Below are positions 28,103 to 40,422 of a DNA stretch of 64,000 nucleotides, in pieces (positions within the stretch are counted from its first letter, which is position 1; the number at the start of each line of letters is the position of its first letter). Origin of the DNA: Flavobacterium pokkalii (GTDB lineage: Bacteria; Bacteroidota; Bacteroidia; Flavobacteriales; Flavobacteriaceae); NCBI RefSeq assembly GCF_014596575.1, contig NZ_NASZ01000010.1, forward strand, positions 49,639 through 113,638, written 5' to 3'. The position numbers and the translations under genes are program-made. The notes beneath the pieces were generated by a model, which saw only the letters and a list, made by a program, of their open reading frames with translations, made no database searches and was not told where the DNA came from.

Positions 28103-31100
28103 TTATTTTTTACTTTCTAATGTCACTGGCCCAAGCAATCCTACTTTTAATAAATTTTCACTTTCAACCAGTCTATAGCGAGCCGTTGTCCAGGTCAATC
28201 GGTCTTTTTCCGGCAATTTTTGGTCACCAATCAAACGATTTGCCCAGGTATTTGTTACCTTAATAACAAGGGTGTTTTTTCCTTTTTTCAGCGCTTTTGA
28301 AATATTGGTTCGATATGGAAAGGTCCAAATCGTTCCACAATCTATTCCGTTTACAGTCACTTCGGCAAGATTTGCAATCGAACCTAAATTTATATAAACG
28401 GGTTCTTTTGTATTTTGATTCCACATAAATTCCTTCGTATAAACCGCCGTTCCCGAATAATATTTAATACTTTCATTTTCCGAAGTGCTCCAATCAAAAA
28501 GTTTATTGATTGACAAAGCTTTTTCAGGGCCTTTATAAGCCGAATCAAATTGCAATTTCCAATTTTCATCCAAAGTTTTAACCGTTTCATAATGAAATGC
28601 ATTCGAACCATTTTCAGATTTTGAAACTGTGGTTTTTTCTTTAAAAATAACAAAATAAGATTCATTTTTATCCAATTCTAATGGAATAATCGTTCTACCG
28701 TTTTCTACTTTCCATTGTTTAACAACAGTGGTTTCATCAGTCACAGGATTGTACAATTGCGGAATTTTACCGCTTTCGCGAAAAGAAAAAACAACAGATC
28801 GTTTTTCTTCCAACTGATTAGAAATAAAATAAATTTCTTCATCGGCTGCTCTTCTGTGTGTCCAGGCTATAGAGCCTCGGTCATTAGCTGTTGCATCCTC
28901 AAATAACAAATCGGCATTAATTCCAATTTTAGAAAAATCAGTACCTAAAAACGGAAGTTGGATTACTGTTCCTTTCCCTAATTGTCTTGATCCGGAAGTT
29001 CTGTTTTTATTATTAGACCATAATTCATCTAAAACATTCTCCCATTTTTTAGCTTCGTCGGCAGTTTGAAAACTTGGTGCGTCAATAGGTTTTTCGTCAA
29101 TAAACAAAGTGGCTCCATCCTTAACTAATTGCAGCATTTTTTCAGCTACCGCCAATGAAATAACATTATTCGGAGCCATTCTTCTGCTTCCCGGAAATAT
29201 TAAAGCACCATATTCAATTCCGCCACCAAAACTCACTTTTCCATTGACAACTTTGGCTCTGTTTAATAAAACATCGGCATTAAAAGAATCATATTGATAA
29301 CCATTCATCGGATTGACCCATTGGGACAAATCAGTGTTATTTTTTGAAAACGTGACCTCTTTTGGCATTTTGGTTGTCGGCTGACCTTCATTCTCCAATC
29401 GGATTTTTTCACTTGCCACTCTTTCCTGTCCAAAAACATTGGGGACAAAAGGAAACAATCGATCCGGAACTAAGGAACGGGAAGGCAAATCTTCACCAAT
29501 AAAAACAGCCAAATCCACGACCGGTTTACCCTTTTGTAATTGGAATTGTACCCTTTGACAATAATCAAAAAATGCCTTTCCTGGTTTCCACCAGGTTTGG
29601 TCTCTTTGGAAAAACGAACCAATATCGTCCAAAGTCATTCCCGGTTTTCTGTCTAACCAAGGATTATGCACAAAAACATGATAGAAAAAACGGTTGATTC
29701 CCAAAGCATAATTTCGATCGGCAATTACTTTTAAATTCCCCGGATGCTCGTCCCAATCCATACGCAAAGCTGTAAAAGCTTCCGCCTGAATGATATCTTT
29801 TCCATAAATATGTCCGCCCGAAATGGCATCTAACATATCAAAAGGCTTATCATGCGTAGGGCTTTTTAGCCAAAACTCACCACTAGGATAATCTACATAT
29901 TTAAAATGCAACAAACCATCACTCATCATCGTTGGTGCTACATTTTCAGAGCTGAATTTTACCTTATTTTCTTTAGCTATTGTTGCCAGAGTACCAAAAA
30001 AATTATCTCCGACTAATTCGGCTATGGTTTTTCGAACATCATACAATACTTTTTCGGTAGTAGCGGCACTTTCGATAGGAATTCCCGCCATAACCGGCAA
30101 ATAATCTATAATATCATAACCTCTTCTTTTTTTGAATTCCCCCTGAAATACAGCAGACCAATTTTGGCTTCCACATTCCCAACTATCCAAATGTAAAATT
30201 TCCAAAACTTTCGAAGTCAATACCGGTCCGGCAGTACGAACGGCTTCTCCAAACCAATGGTCCAACTGAAAACGAATCAATTCCGGATTGAATTTATCCA
30301 CTTCCAAACCTTTTCCTGCTCCACCAGTTGCATTTTCATGCCCTGTTGACGTATGTCCCATCCGGATGATTCTCCATTTTCCTTTGGGCGCTTTCCAACT
30401 TAAATTACCATTGCCATCAACAAATTGGGAAACGTTGATAAGGGCTGATTTAGGAAACGCATCGGAATTTGGAATCAAATCTTCTGTAGTCGCTGGCGCT
30501 AATCGCCATACTGCTCCCGATTTTCCTTCGTAATTATCAATTACAAATTGATTGGAAAGGGTGATTTTGCTCACTTTTAAATTCGCCTGATTCCATTTGG
30601 CAAAATCCAAATCCTCGGCACCCGGTTCTGTTCCGGCCGGATCAAAAACAAATCGGAAATATTTGGCTTTAACTGCCTTTACACTGCTTGTTGTTCCGTA
30701 ATCGGTATTTTGCCAACCCTGACGCGGCGGTTGTAATCGTTGATGAAAAGAAAAATTCACTCCATCATTACTGGTTTCTACAATTAATCGTTGCGCCTGA
30801 AAGTCCAAGCCCTTGGTTTGAATATTGATATTTCGGCATAAAAACGGACTTTCAAATTCGTATAAAATCCAGCCTTTGTTGCTGATTTTTAAATTTCCGT
30901 CTTTTGATGGATCTGCTAAAAAAGCGGCTTCTTCCCCATTGGAAGTGCTCACCTTAGGAAGGATATTCTTCGAACTTTGTTCAAATTCTTTTATTGGAAT
31001 CGCATAAGTAGCAATGTCCTTATAAAAATCTTTGTAATGTTCCGGAACGGGCAATTTTACAGCAACTTTTTTACCTCCTGTGAATTCAGTCGTGGACCAA

Positions 31101-31516
31101 ACGACCTTTTGCATCGACATTTCAGGCGTAATCCAAGGGCCACCGGCAACAGCAAAACCATCTGCGGCATGAAAAGCTAGTTTTACCCCCAATCGATTAG
31201 CTTCGATAAAAGCCCATTTCACCATATCCCAAAATTCTGGACTCAATTGCAAAATCGGTGGTGAAATTAAAGGCGGCTCAGCGGGTCCTTTGATGGTCAT
31301 TAAATAAGCACCTTCGATTCCGACTTGTTTCATGGCTTCTAAATCGGCAGTTATACCCACTTTAGAATAGGCCGATTTCATCCAATACCAATACACCCAA
31401 GGCCTGGAGGATTCGATGGTTGGCTGAAAAAGAGCATTTTCTTTTTTATGAAACTCCTGTGCGGAAAGCATTCCCGCAAAGAGTAATATAAGAAAGAAGT
31501 ATTTTTTGTTGAACAT
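28103..31516 (-). CDS. GH106 alpha-L-rhamnosidase
   Basis: This 1137-residue exported protein (signal peptide 1-19) has the GH106 opening RPWVYWYWMKSAYSKVGITADLEAMKQVGIEGAYLMTI, typical of this family, followed by an F5/8-like insert (LIVETSNDGVNFSF region), the large catalytic barrel (HLDSWECGSQNW, YPSGEFWLKSPTH) and a C-terminal jelly roll (VYINLGSIANLAEVTVNG...TLVIKVTNTWANRL). GH106 enzymes hydrolyse alpha-L-rhamnosyl linkages in RG-I and RG-II. Length is normal for the family. It follows the GH2 gene after 99 bases that hold a dispersed repeat. I did not place individual catalytic glutamates. Confidence 0.9.
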   Translation of the reverse strand: MFNKKYFFLILLFAGMLSAQEFHKKENALFQPTIESSRPWVYWYWMKSAYSKVGITADLEAMKQVGIEGAYLMTIKGPAEPPLISPPILQLSPEFWDMVKWAFIEANRLGVKLAFHAADGFAVAGGPWITPEMSMQKVVWSTTEFTGGKKVAVKLPVPEHYKDFYKDIATYAIPIKEFEQSSKNILPKVSTSNGEEAAFLADPSKDGNLKISNKGWILYEFESPFLCRNINIQTKGLDFQAQRLIVETSNDGVNFSFHQRLQPPRQGWQNTDYGTTSSVKAVKAKYFRFVFDPAGTEPGAEDLDFAKWNQANLKVSKITLSNQFVIDNYEGKSGAVWRLAPATTEDLIPNSDAFPKSALINVSQFVDGNGNLSWKAPKGKWRIIRMGHTSTGHENATGGAGKGLEVDKFNPELIRFQLDHWFGEAVRTAGPVLTSKVLEILHLDSWECGSQNWSAVFQGEFKKRRGYDIIDYLPVMAGIPIESAATTEKVLYDVRKTIAELVGDNFFGTLATIAKENKVKFSSENVAPTMMSDGLLHFKYVDYPSGEFWLKSPTHDKPFDMLDAISGGHIYGKDIIQAEAFTALRMDWDEHPGNLKVIADRNYALGINRFFYHVFVHNPWLDRKPGMTLDDIGSFFQRDQTWWKPGKAFFDYCQRVQFQLQKGKPVVDLAVFIGEDLPSRSLVPDRLFPFVPNVFGQERVASEKIRLENEGQPTTKMPKEVTFSKNNTDLSQWVNPMNGYQYDSFNADVLLNRAKVVNGKVSFGGGIEYGALIFPGSRRMAPNNVISLAVAEKMLQLVKDGATLFIDEKPIDAPSFQTADEAKKWENVLDELWSNNKNRTSGSRQLGKGTVIQLPFLGTDFSKIGINADLLFEDATANDRGSIAWTHRRAADEEIYFISNQLEEKRSVVFSFRESGKIPQLYNPVTDETTVVKQWKVENGRTIIPLELDKNESYFVIFKEKTTVSKSENGSNAFHYETVKTLDENWKLQFDSAYKGPEKALSINKLFDWSTSENESIKYYSGTAVYTKEFMWNQNTKEPVYINLGSIANLAEVTVNGIDCGTIWTFPYRTNISKALKKGKNTLVIKVTNTWANRLIGDQKLPEKDRLTWTTARYRLVESENLLKVGLLGPVTLESKK

Positions 31517-31542
31517 TATTGTTGTTTTTATCCGTTTACTTT

Positions 31543-31611
31543 GTCATTCCGACGAAGGAGGAATCTCATCTAGTAATTTAGATTATGTGATTTCTCGTTC
31601 CTCGCAATGAC
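31543..31611. repeat. Dispersed repeat, GTCATTCCGACGAAGGAGG class
   Basis: The 24-base arm seen at 26481 recurs exactly at 31543-31566, and the element ends with TCGCAATGAC at 31602-31611. The two ends share only their terminal bases as inverted repeat. It lies in the spacer between GH2 and GH106. Confidence 0.75.
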
Positions 31612-31615
31612 CTCA

Positions 31616-34996
<3,381 letters not shown>

Positions 34997-35021
34997 TTAC
35001 TGCTACTGAATACTGAAAACT

Positions 35022-36149
35022 TTATTTCTTCTTTTTCTCCGGAGGAGCGACAAAATGTACTTCACTTTTTCCTAAATCTTTTGAAGTAGCCACTGCAATG
35101 CCTCTTTGTTCAGCCTCGTTTACAGCACAATAAAAATGATAAACAACACCTTTGTGTTTTACCACAAATGATTTGTGTGCAAACAGATTATCATAAGGTT
35201 CCGAAGATTCTATAAGATTAGCACCTTTCCATTCTTTCCAATGAACCAAATCATTTGAAACGGCAAAGCGGTTAAAAGCACCCTGATCCCAACCTGTCCA
35301 GAAAGCCCCAAAATAAAACATCACCCAGGTATCATTAATTCGCTGAATATAAGCATCCCCTGAAATCCCCCTGTGATGATTGATTAAAGGTTTATCTCCG
35401 TAACGCTTCCAGGTTTTCATATCGTTTGAAACTGCCATAGCAATTCGCTCGGCACCTTTTGCAGGATTGATACTATCACCACGGGCATTGTAATACATAA
35501 TAAATTTGCTTCCCGTGAGGCGCTCTTTGTCTTCGATAACTGAGTTTTTATACATAGTACTGTTGTCCCACCAACGAGCATCTTTGTCCTTTGGTGTCAA
35601 AACCGGATATCCCAATCGTTCAAATTCGTGTGCTTTTGTTGGAGAATCCTTGGTATAAGCCATACCGATTGACAAAACTCCTGCTTCGTAACCTTTAGTA
35701 TTTCCGCCAAAATAACTCATCCAGTATTTGTCATCGTATTTGTTCCATTTGTATGAACCTCCCCAAGTAAGATCTTGCAATGAAATATATCCCGCTTTTT
35801 GATTCACGTCCCAATGTTTTTCATTTTCTGAAAAAGACATTACTTTACCCAGGTGTTTCCAGTTTAGCAAATCCGCACTTTCAGCCAGCCAGGTTTCGTA
35901 CCCACGCCCATCATAAATTAGATAGGTCATAAACCATTTTCCATCTTTTTTGAAAACAGAAGGACAATCCATTTTATAGGAGTTGTCGGTTGGCACCATT
36001 ACGAGACCGTATTTGTAGGGCGTTTTGATTTCGTTGTAAATTTCGTTCATTACACTATCCGTGATTTCACGTTTTTTGTAATGGGTCGCGCAACTTACTG
36101 TAGCTAAAGCTACTATTCCAAAAACAAACTTTTTAACTGAATATTTCAT
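35022..36149 (-). CDS. Beta-propeller lipoprotein, GH43-like, family uncertain
   Basis: The start at ATG 36149 gives a 375-residue lipoprotein with the lipobox ending at Cys20 (ATVSC); the in-frame ATG at 36179 adds ten residues ahead of it. The chain shows five propeller-type repeats with short acidic entries: DCPSVFKKDGKWFMTYL, KWNKYDDKYWMSYFGG, GSKFIMYYNARGD, YIQRINDTWVMFYFGA and HKSFVVKHKGVVYHFY. This resembles GH43, GH130 or related propeller glycosidases, but I could not set a catalytic triad with confidence. It ends in PEKKKK. It probably acts on a pectic side-chain linkage, sugar unknown. Confidence 0.65.
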   Translation of the reverse strand: MKYSVKKFVFGIVALATVSCATHYKKREITDSVMNEIYNEIKTPYKYGLVMVPTDNSYKMDCPSVFKKDGKWFMTYLIYDGRGYETWLAESADLLNWKHLGKVMSFSENEKHWDVNQKAGYISLQDLTWGGSYKWNKYDDKYWMSYFGGNTKGYEAGVLSIGMAYTKDSPTKAHEFERLGYPVLTPKDKDARWWDNSTMYKNSVIEDKERLTGSKFIMYYNARGDSINPAKGAERIAMAVSNDMKTWKRYGDKPLINHHRGISGDAYIQRINDTWVMFYFGAFWTGWDQGAFNRFAVSNDLVHWKEWKGANLIESSEPYDNLFAHKSFVVKHKGVVYHFYCAVNEAEQRGIAVATSKDLGKSEVHFVAPPEKKKK

Positions 36150-36165
36150 TTTAAAATTTTTATAG

Positions 36166-36352
36166 GCCACGGATGACACGGATTAAACCGATTTACGCGG
36201 ATTTCTTTTTCTTTTTTTCTTGCCACAGATTAAAAAGATTATCACAGATTTCTTCTAACTTTTAAAATCAAACCATCTGTATAAATCCGTTTCATCCGTA
36301 CAATCTGTGGCTAATTTTTTCTCATTTTGGGCACGCAGATTTCGCAGATTTT
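36166..36352. repeat. Cluster of GCCACAGATT-type palindromes
   Basis: GCCACAGATT (36222-36231) pairs with AATCTGTGGC (36302-36311), and several more copies of ACGCAGATT/AATCCG-type words lie around them. It fills most of the gap between two propeller genes. Confidence 0.6.
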
Positions 36353-36384
36353 ACTCAATCGTCTTTATTCTGTATTCTATTTTC

Positions 36385-38052
36385 TTATTTCATTTCCTTC
36401 AATCGGGCATCCATCACCTCACGATTCAATTTCAGTTTTACCATTCCGGTAGGATGAAAACGCTTTTTCAAATCGATGGCGTTGTACACAATCGTATACA
36501 CATCATTACCTTCAGGAATCAAACACAAAGGTGTTCGCATAATATCCCACCATTTATCCACTTTGGTTTCTATTGGCCAATAATGTGCTTCGGACCAATG
36601 AATACCGTCTTTAGAAAGTGTGTACCCCATCATATTAGGCAAATGATGCCCCCAACCTTCAGGACCTCCGTCAAAAACAGCGATGTACAAGCCATTAGGC
36701 AACTGACTCACAATTGGATTTTCAACAAAAACCGGATGAATCGTTTTAATTGGTTCAACACCTTTATTCATACGAAACCAAGGGCCTTCTAAACTATTGG
36801 ATTCGGCCAAAGCCACAAACCAACCTTTTCCTGATTTTTTAGGATAATCTTTCCAACTTTCAAAAGGATAGGCTCCGCTGTAAAAACCATAATATTTATC
36901 TCCTACTTGATACGGAAAAAAGGAAGCTACGCCCTGACGACCTTCCCAGGGTTGCGAATCCAATCCTGGTTCCATAATGATGCCGATGTCTTTGTAAGGT
37001 CCGGCAATGCCGTTGATTCCTGCTACAGTAGATTCACATCTCCAGATACGTCCGAAAGAATGATTGGGTTGAATTTCTTTGTGAACGGTATAAGCCAAAT
37101 AATAGCCGTACCATTTATTTTCTTTTTCGTTAAAAACCGGCATATACGACCAAATGGCTGCACGACGATCGTTCATTGGATTATCATCTTCAGTAATAGC
37201 ATACGTTCCGCTGGCTTGTAAAATAGTTGATTCGCGTTTCCAGTGAATTGCATCTTTACTGGTCCAGTGCCCGATTTTGGTTTTCACGCGATCGTAGTAC
37301 ATTTCGACTCCTTTTTCTCCAGCTCTTTCGGTTGGAAACATATGATAAGTATCGCCCACTTTCACTACGCGTCCGCCTTCAAAACCGCCTTGAATTCCTT
37401 CCGTTCCAGGGAACCCTTCGTCAATAACCGGTTTATTTTCTCCACCGATAATTTCGAACAAAGGTTTTTCATCCGAAAATCCTTCGATGATATACGTTGG
37501 ATTCCATAATCTTCCGTCTAATTTTTCGGCATTTCTTTGCACTAAAGCTTGCTTCATTTGAACCACACCCAAAACCGCAAAAAGTCCTTTAGCATCAGGT
37601 AAAATTGAATGTGTTCCTTTTTCGAACGAAAGCGCATACACATTAACCGGCGGCAATCCGGTAATGGTTACACCATTTTGAAGTAACAAGGTTGACTTAG
37701 AAGAAGGTTCTAATTGCAAAAATTCTTTATTTCCCTTGTCTTGAAAAATTCCCACAAGTACTACCGCATTTTCTTTGAATTTCAATTTCAAAGGAGCATT
37801 CGTTCCATTTTTATATAAATCTAACGGAATTTCAACACCTGTTAAACCTTCCAATTCCGGAGCTAAACTGACAATATTGTGTTTACTTCCCGAAAAAACA
37901 TGGGCGTATTGCGTGGTTTTGAAAGTTTTATATTTGGATTTTACGACTTCGAAAGAAGCAGCTTTCCAATTGTTTTTTTGAGCATATATTTGAAAACTCA
38001 GAAGAAACAACAATACTGCAATTATTATTTTTGAATTAGAATGATATTTCAT
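36385..38052 (-). CDS. Exported two-domain beta-propeller protein, GH43-like
   Basis: Started at ATG 38052, this 555-residue protein has a signal peptide (MKYHSNSKIIIAVLLFLLSF...YAQ). Residues about 25-160 form a beta-rich domain of unknown type. From about 205 there is a five-bladed propeller: EGGRVVKVGDTYHMFPTER, DRRAAIWSYMPVFNEKENKWYGYYLAYT, GRQGVASFFPYQVGDKYYGFYSGAY, ENPIVSQLPNGLYIAVFDGG and MRTPLCLIPEGNDVYTIVYNA. It is a glycosidase-like propeller that I cannot place in a named family. It belongs to the upstream arm of the PUL, between GH78 and the other propeller, and probably attacks an uncommon side-chain sugar. Confidence 0.65.
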   Translation of the reverse strand: MKYHSNSKIIIAVLLFLLSFQIYAQKNNWKAASFEVVKSKYKTFKTTQYAHVFSGSKHNIVSLAPELEGLTGVEIPLDLYKNGTNAPLKLKFKENAVVLVGIFQDKGNKEFLQLEPSSKSTLLLQNGVTITGLPPVNVYALSFEKGTHSILPDAKGLFAVLGVVQMKQALVQRNAEKLDGRLWNPTYIIEGFSDEKPLFEIIGGENKPVIDEGFPGTEGIQGGFEGGRVVKVGDTYHMFPTERAGEKGVEMYYDRVKTKIGHWTSKDAIHWKRESTILQASGTYAITEDDNPMNDRRAAIWSYMPVFNEKENKWYGYYLAYTVHKEIQPNHSFGRIWRCESTVAGINGIAGPYKDIGIIMEPGLDSQPWEGRQGVASFFPYQVGDKYYGFYSGAYPFESWKDYPKKSGKGWFVALAESNSLEGPWFRMNKGVEPIKTIHPVFVENPIVSQLPNGLYIAVFDGGPEGWGHHLPNMMGYTLSKDGIHWSEAHYWPIETKVDKWWDIMRTPLCLIPEGNDVYTIVYNAIDLKKRFHPTGMVKLKLNREVMDARLKEMK

Positions 38053-38104
38053 TTTGTTTGAAAACATATTTTTTCTTTTTAAGTAGCAGTTTTTCTACGA
38101 TTCT

Positions 38105-38201
38105 GTCATTCCGACGAAGGAGGAATCTCCTAACAATTCACAAAACTTGACTATGCAAGTGTGATTGCTTCGTTCCGATAGTAATCGGAACTCGCAATGA
38201 C
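38105..38201. repeat. Dispersed repeat, GTCATTCCGACGAAGGAGG class, long form
   Basis: Third copy of the arm (38105-38128), ending CTCGCAATGAC at 38191-38201, where it touches the stop codon of the GH78-like gene. An internal stem GTTCCGATaGTAATCGGAAC sits near its right end. Confidence 0.75.
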
Positions 38202-40405
38202 TAAAGTGCTTTGTAACTAATTTGATAGCTTACATTTGGTTTAACGGTTAACTGATATTTGTTCTTCCCTAACACAACAATCGTTCCTGAATTGGTTTTT
38301 GGTTTTGATTTACTTTCGATGATTAATTTTCCTTCGCCTTCGGCAGCTTTTACTTTGATTTCAGATTTGCTTACATAAAGGCTCACTTCACCTTTTGGAG
38401 TTGGCACTTTGCCTTCCATCCATTGCAATCCGCCCAAATTAGGTTTGATTTCGTATTGCGAATATCCCGGAGCTGTTGGTTTTACACCCAAATAATATTT
38501 GCCTAACAAATAAATTGGACTGGAACCCCAGGCGTGACAAAGGCTTTTTCCATAAGGGCGACCATACATCGTTAGGTGTTCCTTGCCTTTTTTGTTTGGG
38601 TTGTATTCTTCCCAAAAAGAAGTCGCTCCTTCTTTGAGCATACCACCCCAATAATCTTTCATTTCTTTCATTACATAATCTTGTTCGCCAATAGCGCACA
38701 AGGCTTCCAACTCATAAAAACGCATATAAGGCGTGGTGATTTGAAGAATATTATCATTCAACAACACCTTATTTTTAATGCTTTGCTTTTGATCTTCATC
38801 AAAATAATTAAAGAAAATTCCAAACATATTAGCGTATCGGGTCACAATATCTTGCATTTTACCATCAATACGCTGGTGCTTCATGACGTTCTCTTTTTTA
38901 TCCCAAAAAACATCAAATAATTTGGTTTTTAAATCGGCTGCCAATTTTTCATATTGTTTTTGGTCTTCACTTTCGCCAGCAATTTTTGCACTCACCGCCA
39001 TGGCTTCCAAACTTCTGGCTAAAAGCATTTGTTCAAAACTAACTTCGCCTGTTTTTGGTAATCCATCTGCCCAATCAATAAAAACCCAATCCCCTTCTAA
39101 TGGTTCCAAAAATCCGTTTTTATTCCTTCTTTCGAGACAGAATTCCATCAAGGATTTCATTCGAGGATAAAAAGTTGTAATGAATTTGGTATCGCCTGTG
39201 TGCAGATAATAATCGTAAACACCCACAAACCAATACAGCGAATAATCCATGATGATATTGATGTGCGCTGTTACGGGATCTTTTCCACGAAGTGCCAAAA
39301 GGGTACGTTCAACCGAAGGCGAATCAAAGAATAAATAATAATTCATCAAATAACTTTGATAGGCATCGCCGGACCAAACCCAACGATCACGCTTAATTCC
39401 GTCAATGAAAAATTCGCGGGAAGTTAGATGCATCGTATAAGCCGACACATCCCAAATTTTGTTTAATTCCGCATCAGAAGATTTAAAAGCGCCCCGATAT
39501 TCCAAAGGTAAATATTCATAATCCATAGAAATGGCGTCGTATTTTACCGATGGATCGGCTACAACCTGCACATAACGGAATGCTTTGGATCCATTATGCG
39601 TGTAGGTTTCCGCCTGTTTTCCGTCAAAAGACAAATGGTCTAAGGTTTCACATTTGGCGGTATCTAGGGCTTCTTCACGAGACTCACCATAATACAAGGC
39701 TACTTTTCCTTTGCCTTTTAGACCCTGAATTTTGATATAACCAAAGGTTTCTTTTCCAAAATCAACCAATTGACCTGCGGCTGTTTGTTCTGTATTTTTG
39801 GCTTTCCAAGTAGTGGTTGCCAGTCTAAAACCTGAAGGCTTATTTTCTGGCGCATCAAAATTCCAAGAACCCACAGGTACCCAAGGCGTACCAGATTGCT
39901 GTGCTTTTCCGTTTTCATCAATCCACAGTTTGTCTTCATTGGTTACCTTCCAAGAAGCATCTGATTTGACATATTTACCTGCAATATAAATAGCAGGCAA
40001 CACTTCCTGATTGTAAACTTTAAAGGAAATTTTGTGTTTCCCGGCAGGTATTTTTAGTGATTTTGGTTGGCCGTAAATTTGCACTCCATCTAATAATAAC
40101 TGAAAAGGACCTTCGGTGAAAATTTTCACCTCATCGGCTTCTGGAATATCAACTTCTGTTTGAAAAGTGACTAAAGCATACGGACTATAATATTGCCAAA
40201 GCGGCGGAAAAACGGCTTCTCTTTCTGTACGTCTTACCTGCATTTTGTTACTCAACCAAACTTCAAAATCCCCTGGATACCAAATCCAGGTGGCTTTGTT
40301 TTCTTTTGGTTGTGATTGCGCAAGACCTGAAAATCCTTGGAACAAAAAAACAATTATTAAAGTTAGAAAACTTCCTTTTTTTATTAAAGACGCTATACTA
40401 TTCAT
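38201..40405 (-). CDS. GH78-like alpha-L-rhamnosidase with Asp at the usual general-acid Glu
   Basis: This 734-residue exported protein (signal peptide 1-30) has N-terminal beta-sandwich domains, an alpha/alpha-six barrel from about 305, and a C-terminal beta-sandwich. The GH78 signature D-x-x-x-R-E-x-x-x-W-x-G-D appears as DGIKRDRWVWSGD: Asp335, Asp340 and Asp347. So Asp340 replaces the Glu that normally acts as general acid. The second catalytic site is probably Glu599 or Glu600 in SFWEEYNP. The protein is somewhat short for GH78. It should act on rhamnose, or a rhamnose-like L-sugar, in pectin. Stop overlaps a dispersed repeat; 17 bases separate its start from the symporter gene. Confidence 0.78.
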   Translation of the reverse strand: MNSIASLIKKGSFLTLIIVFLFQGFSGLAQSQPKENKATWIWYPGDFEVWLSNKMQVRRTEREAVFPPLWQYYSPYALVTFQTEVDIPEADEVKIFTEGPFQLLLDGVQIYGQPKSLKIPAGKHKISFKVYNQEVLPAIYIAGKYVKSDASWKVTNEDKLWIDENGKAQQSGTPWVPVGSWNFDAPENKPSGFRLATTTWKAKNTEQTAAGQLVDFGKETFGYIKIQGLKGKGKVALYYGESREEALDTAKCETLDHLSFDGKQAETYTHNGSKAFRYVQVVADPSVKYDAISMDYEYLPLEYRGAFKSSDAELNKIWDVSAYTMHLTSREFFIDGIKRDRWVWSGDAYQSYLMNYYLFFDSPSVERTLLALRGKDPVTAHINIIMDYSLYWFVGVYDYYLHTGDTKFITTFYPRMKSLMEFCLERRNKNGFLEPLEGDWVFIDWADGLPKTGEVSFEQMLLARSLEAMAVSAKIAGESEDQKQYEKLAADLKTKLFDVFWDKKENVMKHQRIDGKMQDIVTRYANMFGIFFNYFDEDQKQSIKNKVLLNDNILQITTPYMRFYELEALCAIGEQDYVMKEMKDYWGGMLKEGATSFWEEYNPNKKGKEHLTMYGRPYGKSLCHAWGSSPIYLLGKYYLGVKPTAPGYSQYEIKPNLGGLQWMEGKVPTPKGEVSLYVSKSEIKVKAAEGEGKLIIESKSKPKTNSGTIVVLGKNKYQLTVKPNVSYQISYKAL

Positions 40406-40422
40406 ATTATATCTATTTGATT

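Noticed and set aside
30424..30443. GGGAAACGTTGATAAGGG as a further operator copy in the GH106 gene
   Set aside because: Only the central AAACGTT agrees with the operator consensus; the half-sites do not match.
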